A DNA stretch of 64,000 bases from Mactromeris polynyma (lineage: Eukaryota; Mollusca; Bivalvia; Venerida; Mactridae), in the NCBI GenBank assembly GCA_032209605.1, contig JASFXZ010000035.1, positions 6,301,748-6,365,747 of the forward strand. Reading direction: 5' to 3'. This document shows, piece by piece, positions 25,757 to 38,500 of this stretch. The translations under genes were made by a program, and so were the position numbers. Under the pieces are notes generated by a model. The model did not search any database. It was not told the origin of the DNA and saw only the letters and a program-made list of their open reading frames with translations. Positions within the stretch are counted from its first letter, which is position 1; every line of letters begins with the position of its first letter.

Positions 25757-27726
25757 CTGAATGTAAGGTTCAGACCTTGCTGGTGATTGAAAATACCAAA
25801 CAGTCTTTAGTCCATTCATAAATATAATATATATATACATGTATATCGCTGCTTCTTCATCAAAGGACGTTAATAGTAACGAATAGTATCAAATATAATA
25901 CATAATATTTTCTAATTAATTGCCTCGTCTTTGCTATTGAGGTGGAAATTTAATGTTAAACAACAGCACAGTCCTCGGCTCCCAACTTATTCTGTGAAAT
26001 CGATAAAGCGCCACTAATACACTGATCAGACAGCCTACAGTTAATCGTTTAACTTTCTGTAGTAATATCATGGAAAATGTTCAAGAACATTACAAACTTG
26101 AAGACGAGCCAAGAGCTGCAATAATTTTAGATTTAAGAAGCCAGAAGAATGCGCCTCGGGCGATGGTTTACATAAATGAAAAATAAACGTTGTGTATGTT
26201 ATTAGAAAATGTTAAAGTTGCGCTGAAGCTTATAAAAATAAATAATAAACAATTACATCGTTCGTTTAGTTGGCATTCGTAAATACGATCAGTAGAAGTC
26301 TATAGTTATTTATTAATAAACAAACGTAATGAAATTGAAATTCCAGTCTTGGAGGTTTCATTGTGCGCAATTATGCTATTTGTAGAGGGGTAATCTCGAG
26401 TTCTTCTTGATAAAGCTACAAACTGAGGCTGATAAATATTGCATGATTGTTCTGTTGCTTCGACTGTGAAGGGAGGACTTCTCACAAGACAGTGCCTCCC
26501 GGCCAGAACGCCGCATTACGTGTGTTTCAGTGGGCGCCGTATTTAATGTTTAAATACTAGTACGTAGCAATAGGTATCACACAACTCAGGAAGTTCTCTT
26601 AAAATGTATCCCTATAATTATTTCACTCGAGAAAGTTACGTGTGTTTTACTTATACGCAGAAAGTAATGCTAGTTAAAGGTCCAGTTCTCAAAGACGATC
26701 CTATGTTCAAACAATTCTCGCAAACTTTATAATTTATGATCATGATTCATCATAAACATTTCAAATCCGCTGCGTATAGTTTCGTACCACGTGCCGAAAT
26801 AACGTGATCATAAACTCATGTCACTGGAAGGTGTTATTGAAAAAAATGTTAACAGTATGAAGAAATAACAATCCCGCCTGACTTCACATATTCAATATAT
26901 TATCGAATTGCTGATGCCCGTAGCAATATGGTGAATGACTAGAGACATTAACAGAGCAAAATCACGAAAAATGAAATTCTCGCCAAGATTAGTAATTTGT
27001 ATGTCCACCACCAATATGTAAATTGTCTTGCCTAGAGGTCAGAACCTTTAGTCTGCAGCTTCATGGCCGATCCCTCATCTGTTCATTTACGTAGTGCATA
27101 CCGTCCTAGCGATTTCCCGAGTGTTAATCTATTTTACAATGGAAATGCCGTGTGCACTGCGCGATCAGTTGCGTAGTGCCAGTGCGTAGCTTTCCAAAAG
27201 CTTCAGACCGCTTCCAGCGTCAAACTTTTAAAATATAAACTGGGAACTTTTGGCTTTCACGTAAATGAGTAAATCAAATCGATATGTATCTGTGTATGTT
27301 ATATAATAAATGAGATATTAGCGACACAATTTTCAGGGTTCAAACAAAGTCAAGAGTCAACTCTGCTCTGATTACCGAACCCCAGAAGAAAACAATTGCT
27401 GAACAACATTACTGAAATGTTTTGTAACACTTCGAAATACATGTACACTTTTTGAAATATGCTCACCACAAACTCAGCAAGTGTTCAAGCCACCCCTTTG
27501 ACCAGGTCAAGGGGCACAGCTCTGCTCTTACTGATCGACTCTGATCTTAAAACACATGGCATGCAGCTTTAGGTGATGAAGTTTTGTTTTACTGCAGGCT
27601 GTATTCTTTGAGACATTTGGAATTAAAAACTTCAATGGGGCAGATAAGGGTAATTCTACATGCCCCTAAATGTTGTGCATAAACATGCTCTTGATCATGA
27701 TCACGTGTTATTTTTCTAACACTATC
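25757..27726. other. Intergenic, one unclassified small ORF
   Basis: No recognised gene. A plus-strand frame at 26070-26186 starts ATGG and encodes 38 residues with an ordinary mixed composition (it begins MENVQEHYKLEDEPRAA). It could be chance, a small protein or a first exon; nothing around it decides. Confidence 0.35.
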
Positions 27727-28005
27727 AAGTAAAGTAAAGTAAAGTAAAACGTTTATTTATTATAGGGTCACCCCTATTTAAAGGGCCAGTCATTTCTGAC
27801 TTATGAGACACCTACTTTCTGAGCACATTTACTTCCTGATTCCTTTCCTTAAGTGGCAGGCACCAGACAGGTAGACGCACTGTAACCATTAATTAACTAG
27901 CTAGCTGGTCACCAAACAGCCATATCAGGACGGACCCCTACCAGGATTCGAACCTTCGACCTCCCGCTCCCAAGGCGGATGCCTTAGCCTTGGGAGACGG
28001 TGAAT
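27727..28005 (-). repeat. tRNA-derived SINE, nearly full length
   Basis: On the minus strand the tRNA-like head has a perfect B-box GGTTCGAATCC (plus-strand 27944-27954) and a partial A-box (GGCTAAGGCATCC). A body of about 200 bp follows, then an A/T-rich end with AATAAATAAACG and a (CTTTA)n simple tail at 27727-27748. Head, body and short-repeat tail together are diagnostic of a SINE. Confidence 0.8.
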
Positions 28006-31000
28006 ATAGTGAATATAGGGACATAGTGAATATGTCAAAGTGTCCAGACAGACCTGTGATGAACATTGAGGAATGTATTACTGTATACGTGCAAGCCATC
28101 TAAACATTATACATTCAAACTGAAGGATGTCTCCATGACAGCAAGAATGGCAAGTTGGACCCATACAAAATTATTCTGATTTGTCCAATTTATTTTCAAT
28201 TCATAAGTTTAATAATATATAACAGACAAATGCAAACATATATTTATATTTTATTCTAAATAATTAACTAAGAATATTTAGTAGTCTAGCGAGTCAAAAG
28301 AACAGAATTCTACATGTTCCATACACTCCTTTGATATGAATTATTGCTTCAAATTAAATGGAACAATGGGTAACCCCAAATCATCAAACACACAAGGCTC
28401 GAGACAGTTGGTATGAAATTGCAATAACATTTACATTTTTGTCACATAATTTTATAACTTAATATAAATCAATTAGAATACCAGTATTAAATGTTTTCTA
28501 GAATGGTAGACACTTTAAAAAAAACTATGAAAATTTTAAAAAATATGAAACAGTTTATGTGCCTCCATGGAAATTTAAGAACAAAAAGCATTATATTTTA
28601 CAGCTAAAAAGGAATAACAATCTTCAAAGGTATAATTAATGAAATAATAAATATATTTGTCGTCTGAAAGGTTAACATATTGCAAAACAATTAAAAACAA
28701 ACAATAAAATTCTAATGCAATGGTATGTATGATATGCAGTGGAATTTCATAAAATCCTCTTATAGCATTTTGTAACATAAGGAAGATAAAAGTACAAATA
28801 CCAGGAAAACTACCATAAATATATATATAGTAACAACACACAGGTGCACTCTTCCAATTATTGCTGCACTAAATAGCAAATTCTGAAAAATGATATATAA
28901 TGGTAACTATAAACTTGTACTTTAGTATCACATACATACCAGTATTTGTCTAAAGGATTGCTGTGCATAAACAGGAGTATGGAATAAAATAGTACTTAAA
29001 AAGTTAGTGCTATCGACTTGACATTTTTTTTTCTCACACAACTGACAAGAAGGGATCAAGGAAAGCAAAGCCACACAACCATTGATGCAATTATGTTTCA
29101 TTTTTACCACCTATGTAATCAACAGACAAATTGATATGCCAAACATTTCTGCAGAATTTGCCCCAGGGATAAGTTCAACTGTTCTGACATTTTCATGTTA
29201 ATAATATAAACATTCCAACAACAGTGTAAATACCATTTTTTAAGACAACATCCTTAATATTTGCCTCGAGGCAATAGAGAATATAGTTTGACATAATCAT
29301 ACAGGCATAATCATTGTTTCTTCATCATGTCCTACAATAAATTGCTAATTAAATAGTCTTCAATTGATAATTGAAAATATTTAAAAGAATTTTTAATAGA
29401 GTATTCAAATGGTTTGTTGACTACCGACACTGGTGTATGGAATTTGTGGAAGCCAGGAATGTAATAAATGTCAGCATTTAATATTGCATTTTTTTTATAG
29501 TTTGCTAACTATTTGGCATTTATATTTGGAACAATTACATACATAACCACATTACGTAACAGTAATATTCAATAACTTCATAAATTTATTTCATTCAGAG
29601 TTTCTACCTCAGACTTGTATCTAACTACATATTTTACTTACAAGCACCAATAAACAAGAATGCAAACAAGTATTTAAGGTGGATTTGTTTACGAGTAATA
29701 ACTATGACAATCTTGCAAACTCATAGGAGTGTGGCAACTGATAATGAAAAACCAGTAATATAACAGCATGTCTATAGGAGTGTCACATAGGGCTGTCATC
29801 ATTAATTGCGATACTGATAGAATCTATATCGAAAATTTGATCAAGTGGACTGATATACTGACTCCAATTTTGAGAGTATTGATACAATTAAAGACAAACT
29901 GTATGAGAAATAGTGCTGAGGAAATAATTTTCTTGCAAATATTTATACATTCCTACTAGTTTGTTCATTTTGTCAAAATCAGTGTTCTATCATTACATAA
30001 TCTGTAAAAATTTAATACATTCTGCCAAATGAATTCAAATTGTTTTTAAGAATGCTGTAATATAGAATTGTGTTATTACATTGCCAGATAATAAGTCGAT
30101 ATATCTATGTATTGTCAATATTTTTAAATCACTATATCAATACAAGATTAATGACAGCTCTAACATTACACTCCTAACTCATGCTGAAAGATGGAGAACA
30201 GATATTACGGAAATGTTGCTGCCAAGAACATCTCTTTTTTCACTCATATTTCATATATTATATAGGAATGAGAATGGCAAAGAAAGAAAAAAGTGGGAAG
30301 ACCCAGGACATGTATACTTACAATGGACTAGGCTATCTACACATAGCACTACAAAACATTCTGGTTAGTAAAAAACTCTGCTGAGTCACGGAAATATGGT
30401 TATCACATGGTTATCCCCCCTTTCCTCAGTACTTTCTCATTAAAATTTACAGCAATCTAAAAAATGATGCCAGCAGGTGTCAAACAAATGGCCCATGAGG
30501 GCCTGTGCTCTACTGGCTGGCCACATTTGGTCACTTTTTGTCTTTAAGTACTTAGAAGGCTCTATTGATTGCAGAAATCTTTCCAATTTCAAGGGCCATA
30601 ATGCAGTCATGCATGCATGGATCTCTATGTTTTTCAAAAGGAACCAAGTTCACATGGATAACATACTGCTGTCCAAGTTAGGTGAAGATCGAATAAAAAA
30701 TGGAAGTGCTATTCACAAGCTCATGTATAACAATTTTGTCATTTTCCAGGGGCCATAACCCCATCATGCATGGGCAATCTGACTGGTTTGCGAAAGGAAC
30801 TGAGATCTCATGGATCTCTAACTACTGTACAAGCCTGTAGAGCTAATAAAAAGCAGAAATCTGCCAATCAGAGGAACATTCACATTTCTTATTACCCCTA
30901 CCATGACCCCTTTACCATAAGCTTAACTTAACGTTGCAGCTCAGACAGATTGACTCAAGCAATTTATTTGGGACTCGCACATGAAAGCAATTTTTTTGAA

Positions 31001-31189
31001 TAGAGACATTTTCAAAAATCTAAAATCTCAAAATTTCATGGCGGGCTGCAACATATCTTCTACTGTCTGTCTTCTTCATACAGAATAACTGATATGCGCA
31101 CATTTCTGACTGAAAACCTGAAGTTTGCAATGATACAAGGTAATAAAACTGAGAACCTGCTCAATATTTTCAGCAGAGATCATTCTTAA
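28006..31189. other. Intergenic, no gene seen
   Basis: AT-rich DNA with no recognisable gene. Overlapping short frames at 30081-30384 and 30440-30758 show no domain. Confidence 0.5.
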
Positions 31190-32416
31190 GACGAAAATAA
31201 GAATATAACATCTTGAAACAAAGGAGATAAGGTCTGGAGTTCCCGAAGGCTCAATCCTCCGCCCTCTATTATTTCTTCTTTATCTAAATGATATTGCATA
31301 TGAAATACCAACTGCCAATATCCACCTTTATACTGACGATTCCACCCTGTATACACCTGGCACTGATATCAAAACTATACAGGCCACTCTTCAAACAAAT
31401 ATAAATGCAATCATTTCTTGGTGCCAAATAAATAACATGTCTTTACGTCCTGATAAATCTACATGTTACATGATGTATGATTCTATTGTCGAATAACCAT
31501 CTAAAAAACCTGGATATTGAACTAACGCTGTATATAAATAAAACTAAAATGCAAAATGTAAATGTTCAAAAGGTTCTTGGTATTTACATTGATAACACCT
31601 TATCATGGAATACCCATCTTACAAAAATATGTACTCATATCAATTCAAAAATTGCACTTTTAAAAAGAAGAAGCCGTTTTTATCATTTGAAATGAAAATA
31701 TTATTTTATAATGCATATATTCTATCTACAATGGACTACGGTTGTACTGTTTGGGGTACTGGAAAAAAATGTTATGAATCTTTAGGTAAATTACAAGCGC
31801 GAGTAGCTAGATTAATACAAAAGGAGTTTGCCAACCTTGATGACTCAAAATTACTCAATAAATTAAATTGGATATCGTTTGAAAATAGATGTTTTTATCA
31901 TTCTTCAGTCCTTGTTTACAAAGCTTACTGCAATGAGAGTCCCCAGTTTATTCGATCATTATTAAATTTTTCATCCAATAGTATATACTACAGTTTAAGA
32001 TCAGTCGAAAACAATGACTTAATCACGCCAACTTTCAAAACAAAATACATGAAAAATTCTTTTACAAATGTAAGTGCTGTTAATTGGAACAAAATTCCCA
32101 ACAATATTAAATCAGTCTCGTCAGAAAATATTTTTAAAAGAGCATTAAAATCATTTTTATTATAAAAAGGTCTACATTCTATTAAGTTTGTTATGAAAGT
32201 TATTATTAGCATTTACTATTATATTGATATATATGTACTATTTACAATATCTGATGAGTGATTGTCTTGAATGAACGAGTGTGTGTTATATAATTATTGT
32301 GTTTCAATTTATGTTGTTTTCTGTTAGAAGGCCGTGTTTTATTTAAGAATTGTACAACTGTTTTTGTATACCTCTTGACATGTCACATTCTGTAAATAAA
32401 GATATTATTATAATAC
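31190..32416 (+). pseudogene. 5'-truncated non-LTR retrotransposon (LINE), broken reading frame
   Basis: The plus strand carries the last third of a LINE reverse transcriptase. Translation from about 31230 gives the RT motif SGVPEGSILRPLLFLLYLND and the catalytic box LYTDDSTLY (usual form YADD; both aspartates kept, A changed to T). An in-frame stop near 31495 and a shift move the reading to the frame at 31477-31692 (LGIYIDNTLSWNTHL). A further shift near 31670 moves it to 31605-32165, which holds the C-terminal region with STMDYGCTVWG and NWNKIPNNIKS. The upstream part of the element is absent. A poly(A) signal AATAAA at 32395-32400 and a short GATATTATTATAATA tail mark the 3' end. This layout fits the Jockey/CR1-like group; the clade is inferred. 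It is not functional. Confidence 0.85.
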
Positions 32417-32418
32417 AT

Positions 32419-32592
32419 TTATTCTTTCCTCTTCTTCTTTATCACAACCTTATCCTCTTCTTTAACAGCTTGTAGTCCCATTTCATCCAACACAGCTTGG
32501 TTATTGACGACACCTTCCAGTTTCAAATTAGCAATATAACATCTATTTTCTTCATTCTCCTCCGTTAGGTTATGAATGGCAAACACCGACCA
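32419..32592 (-). CDS. ATXN10: ATXN10 exon 9 (terminal)
   Basis: Acceptor ATCACACAG|T, then WSVFAIHNLTEENEENRCYI to the stop (residues 429-485). The tail ends in a basic KKKRKE. The stop codon TAA lies inside an AATAAA hexamer (plus-strand 32418-32423). A degraded LINE on the opposite strand ends within a few bases of the stop codon. Confidence 0.92.
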   Translation of the reverse strand, partial: WSVFAIHNLTEENEENRCYIANLKLEGVVNNQAVLDEMGLQAVKEEDKVVIKKKRKE

Positions 32593-35500
32593 CTGTGTGA
32601 TAACTACAGTCATGTTAAGGACTTATATATAAATGTGTGAATTTGTTGCAGCAGAGATGTTAATGATTAAGCAGTCACTTGGTTGTTTTTAGTATAATTA
32701 CAGTTTTTGCAACAATGTTTCAGTTATTCATATGTATATGATAGTCTGATGACCATATCAAATTCCAGGGTTTCTAACCAGTACATAACTCTTCTTTTAC
32801 AAACAGCTATCAACTTCCTGTGTATTTCAACCAATAAGGATGAAAAACTTCAGAGAATGTTACTGTATAGAAATGTTGATACCAGAACTAAATGGACATT
32901 TTATCTGACAGCTAACAAGGTTTAAACCTTACTGGGAAATTATTGACAATCGAGGCAGCTTTACAAATATATTAGCTTTGGAACCCAGTAAGGAAGCAAT
33001 GTAACCTTTCTTTGATGAGTACATATACATCTACTATTAATATCATTCATGCTCAATTGGGACGAAAGCATACTGCTTATAAATTCGAAATCACTCTGAA
33101 GTCCTTTTTTTCCTCAGAAAAAAGAGAACTGGTGAGAATGAGGTGGTTGGATTGTTACTTCTACAGGGTTTGAACTCATAACCTCTGGGTTCAGTGGTTG
33201 ACCCCATGTGTGGATCCAGAGGTGACAAGGGTTCTGGACCCCTGAGATTTTGGCAGAACAGGATTATCCAAGTCTAATCCTAGATGAAGAGGGGGTCCCA
33301 AATTCAAGGGCCTCACTATTTTTGTCCAAAATTAGCATATCACATTACAAGAAAACACAGTGCATTGCAAAAATCTAGGGACTCTACGCATAGACCCCTT
33401 TTCCACTACACTTCCACTAATGGTCTTTGACAAATACTACAAAATCATGACTGAACATATAACAGTGTTTATATTTTGGCACACAGATATGGAATACAAG
33501 ATACACATTACTGGGTGATAATAAATAGTATTTAGTAACTTATTAAAAGTGAATACATGGTATTTTTACATTTAATTCACTATGATACCATACCTGTAAA
33601 TAGAGCATGGAGTTAAATTTCATAACACTTGAAATCTGATTTCTGGTTCAAGGTATTCACAGAATTTATTATTATTCATATTTGGAACTTTAAGGATACA
33701 AGGGTTTTTGCCATCGATGCTTGTCTGGTCCAGTATAAGTGGTATGCCATCCAGTTCTCTGATCTATAAATATATTGATACATATAAATACCAGTCAGAA
33801 GAGATAACACACCATTTGGTATTTTGAGAGTTTGCACTACATTATTACACAGTGCTCTGAAACGATGAGAGTGATTTTTACAGGTCTATAGGATACACTT
33901 TTTTAACAGGTCTATAGGATACACCATTTTTACAGGTCTATAGGATACACCATTTTTACAGGTCTATAGGATACACCATGTTTACAGGTCTATAGGATAC
34001 ACCATTTTTACAGGTCTATAGGATACACCATTTTTACAGGTCTATAGGATACACCATTTTTACAGGTCTATAGGATACACCATTTTTACAGGTCTATAGG
34101 ATACACCATTTTTACAGGTCTATAGGATACACCATTTTTACAGGTCTATAGGATACACCATTTTTACAGGTCTATAGGATACACCATTTTTACAGGTCTA
34201 TAGGATACACCATTTTTACAGGTCTATAGGATACACCATTTTTACAGGTCTATAGGATACACCATTTTTACAGGTCTATAGGATACACAATTTTTAAACG
34301 TCTATAGGATACACCATTTTTACACGTCTATAGGATACACCATTTTTTTCAATAGTTCAATTCATTTAAACCATGAATGTTAATTAAATTAAAATCAACC
34401 CAATATGTATCCAGCAGCTTTTTAGAAACTATATAAACTAGTACTGGTGGGTTAGCACGTACTGGTGGGTAAGCTCTTCTGATCAGTATATGAAACAAGA
34501 TTTTTGTCTCAGTTTATTAATTCCATCATAAGGAGTTGGTTCCATAAAGCGAGAAGATTATTACTTTTGTACTATCAAGTCTAGTAGGTCTTTTTGGAGG
34601 TAAGTCTCTGTTACTAACTAAGGGCGTCATGGATAGAAATGATACTGATACGCTATCACTACAAATGAGTCTATCCTATATCGATACGGGTTACGAAATA
34701 TTGAAACAATAGAAACAAATTCCTTCATTTACCAAAATGGTGGTTACTGGAGGTTTAAGCCTCATTATTTGTGTTTTTTGAGTCAGATCGGTTGCCTATA
34801 GAGACAATATGACTAGGCCCTTTAGTTTTTAGGGGCTCCAAAAAGTGATTCTTAGGAACATGTTTGGTTATTAAAACAATGTTTGTGAAGGATCAGAGAG
34901 ATTAACAGCGGTTAAGATCTAACTCTTAATTTTCTATTCATATCTACAAATATCAATAAATTGATTTATACCCTGATCTCAGAAAGCATCTCAAAATGAT
35001 GAGATTTTGCTCAAATTAGAGTCTGAGTTCGAGACAATCTCATTTGAATCTCTTGGAAAATTTTCTGAGAAAAAAATCATTTCCTCTTTTTTGATTTTGT
35101 AATACCAATTTTGAGACTGGTCCCAGATGCAGAAACCCTCAACGATTTGAGACAATATTTGAGCTGAGATTTAGCTCAGATTGAGATGCTTTGGGAGATG
35201 GGACCAGACTAAAGTAAAGGAGTTCAAACTCTTGAATTGGAGACAATGAAAATATATGAAACGTTACCAGCAATTCATTCAAAAAACATTTTTACATTTA
35301 TGGATGAAGTATAAGAGAACAATAAACTATGAATACATTCGATGCTGCTATGAATACATTCGATGCTGCTATGAATACATTCGATGCTGCTATGAATACA
35401 TTTGATGCTGCTATGAATACATTCGATGCTGCTATGAATACATTCGGTGCTGCTATGAATACATTCGGTGCTGTTTAAAGATGGTGGTTCTCATAGCTAA

Positions 35501-38500
35501 TGCCTTTCAAGGAAATTTGAAAGAGCAGCAAAAATTTAACTACATGCAACTGTAAGTATGTTGATGTACTTCCGCCATTCATACAGACGTGAAAATGTTG
35601 GGGTAATTCGAACACCCAACATAGCATTCACAGACATCTTTAAGCTTACAACAAATAGTTTTAATTAATAATAATTTCATTCGGAAACAGACATGCTGGA
35701 CATGGCCAATGGCCCAGTTGAAGAAGTTTTATTTCATTCATAACTTTTAGACTTATACCCCGAAATTTGAGTGAAGGGAAATAATTAAAAAGTAGAGTAA
35801 ACTGTAGTAGAGTTATTGTTCTTGTAAACTGCACTCCTCAAAGTTCCATGCCATTGAGTGCAGAATCAACAACATCCTTTACATATTTCGGAGATATGCT
35901 CTAGACAAAAAAATATGTCTGTAGGAAAAACCATTCCCAGATCCCAGAGCAGGTGGGTAATAAACAGTTTGTTAATATCGGATCAACTGATTGATTGAAA
36001 ATTAGTAAGACATGTAAAAAACCACATTAAGCATTAGTTTGGGTTCCATATAGTAAAACTTATCTTTAGAATACCAAATAATTCGACAGCATGCCTTGTA
36101 AATAACTGTCCAATTTATACAAATGGCAGGAAAATATTCCCGCAATAAGTCTGTACCAGGTAAACATTCTTTACCTATCACAATTATTAAAAAAAAGAAA
36201 GCTATACAATTCACTTACAACAGTACAAATGGCTGAAATTATACCCGTTAGTTAACTTTTTTAACAATTGTCATTTATTTTATTGTCTTTCATGATATTT
36301 ATGATACATGTGATAAGTTAGTAAAGTTACACATGTTAACGATGTTCTATTGCAACAAAATTTGTGGTAATAAAGCAGTTGCAGTTAGCTACTCAAACAC
36401 AAGACAATACAGCAATACAGTTTTTAACCTTGTTTATGATTCTGTTGGTTTTAATCAGGTTTAATGCCGTTTTTCAACAAATTTTCAGTTATACACAACA
36501 GTCAGTTGACCTAACCAGTTTTCTCGAAATGAATTAACAACCAATACTAATATGCCCTTCCACAAGAAGCAAACAACTTCCCCACATGAATTAGATGGAG
36601 GACAAAGTGACCATAGCCAAATATCACAGAAGGACATGTCCTGCCCAGTCCAGGAATCCAACTCTGACCTTCCGGTGATGACCAAGTGCTCTAACTACTG
36701 AGCTAACCTGGTGGGCGTAAGTGTCTCTCACATGGTCCAAAACGATGTGTATCAATTAACAACAGGAAATAATTAAACCTAAACAGTACAAATGTCAACA
36801 TTGCATGTGCAAGGAGCTACTTAACTGCACATAATGTGGGACGGAATGAAATGAGTAAATGACAAAAATATGGACAATTTTGCAGGTGCAAGTGTTTAAT
36901 AATGTGAAACGACAGTCAGTTGGAAGCAAACCAAGTCAATCTGCATCATTATTTATATGCAGGTAGGCTTGTTTTGCTTCAACACCTCATAATGTAATTG
37001 AAAAGCATATTTTGTCTTAAAAGTGGGTTATTTTTGGATATGATGATATACTTACAGAAAGTAATGTTTTATGGCATTAATATTATGTCTATTGGTAGTA
37101 GTAGCTGATGAAACATTGTTGCCAACTTAAGATAACAGAAACAGCAGGTGGGAACACTGAGACATTTTAATACAACATTGGGGGTTTAAGCCCCTTAAAA
37201 TGTTTGACAGCCTCTTTTGGAATTGCCTGTAAATTAGATAATGGCAACAGATGGAAATGAAATGACATTTAAATGGCCATATTAAGAACTAAAGATTGAC
37301 ACATCCAAACAAAACCGCCACTTATCATTTTTGTCATGAACTAATTGCATCAAGACTGTGACCTTGAGGAAAATTATAGCCCCCGAGTTCTTTTTTACAA
37401 AACCACTAAATATATAGTATATTTCCTCTGTAGTCGTAAATAATGGAATTCATTAAACAAGATTTCTAAAAAATGAGCCTTTATCAATACAAATGTTATA
37501 TCTGATTTATAACATACCAGTAAATTGCAAATAAACCAATTTCATTGGTAAAAAATAACTTTTTCCCATAAAATACTGGGCCATAACTTTTAAGGCAAAT
37601 AAGTAGTGATGTTATTTCTTATTTCACGAATGAATTATCAAAATTTAATACAGTTTTATATCATCATTTATAATATAAATTGGAGTGAATTATTAGTTTG
37701 AGTTTGAATAGTATTAGCTCAATACTTACACACATACTGGACTTGTTTCAAACACGCAATTTGATGTATCATGAACCAGAGTTCAAGGTTACAACAAAGT
37801 CTCTATATTCAAAACTTTCATTCTCAGCATATTGTGGGCAAATGAACACTTGCAAAAAGCTAAATGCATATTGACAATATTGATTATTGGATGAGAAATA
37901 TCAACGCGAGTATCGTTAATTAAAATGTCATTTTCATGCTTGCAGTTCATGATTTCATATAGTTTCACTTCTGGTTATGTCTTTTACATGCTTATGTAAT
38001 ACTTCGACCGTCTTATTTCTGTGTCTTTTGCAAATGAACAAGAAAAATATAAAAATTCTTCAGGTTTTTTTTCTTCAACACATTTAAAAGGTACAGCGAA
38101 GTTTTAGACAACGCACCAAATCCTTTTGTTTTGGTCAATTTTCGTCGTTTTCGTGCATGTATTTTGATTCATAAGTATCTTTTTTTTTTAAATATAAATC
38201 GATTATCAATCACAGGAAAATTATCAGTGATACATCAATATCATTTCTATCAATGACAGTTCTAATATAAAGCCGTATAACCACAGATCCTGGAGCCTCC
38301 TTCGTGAATATAATAAGACTGAAACTCTACTTACGACTTGAATTTTAAAGTCTTAAGTCTGAGTTTCAGAGTTAAATATTTTTGAATAAGACCATTGGAC
38401 AGAGGTAAATCAAATTTAAAGTCTAAGTCTGAGTTTCAGAGTTAAATATTTTTGAATAAGACCATTGGACAGAGGTAAATCAAATTTAAAGTCTAAGTCT

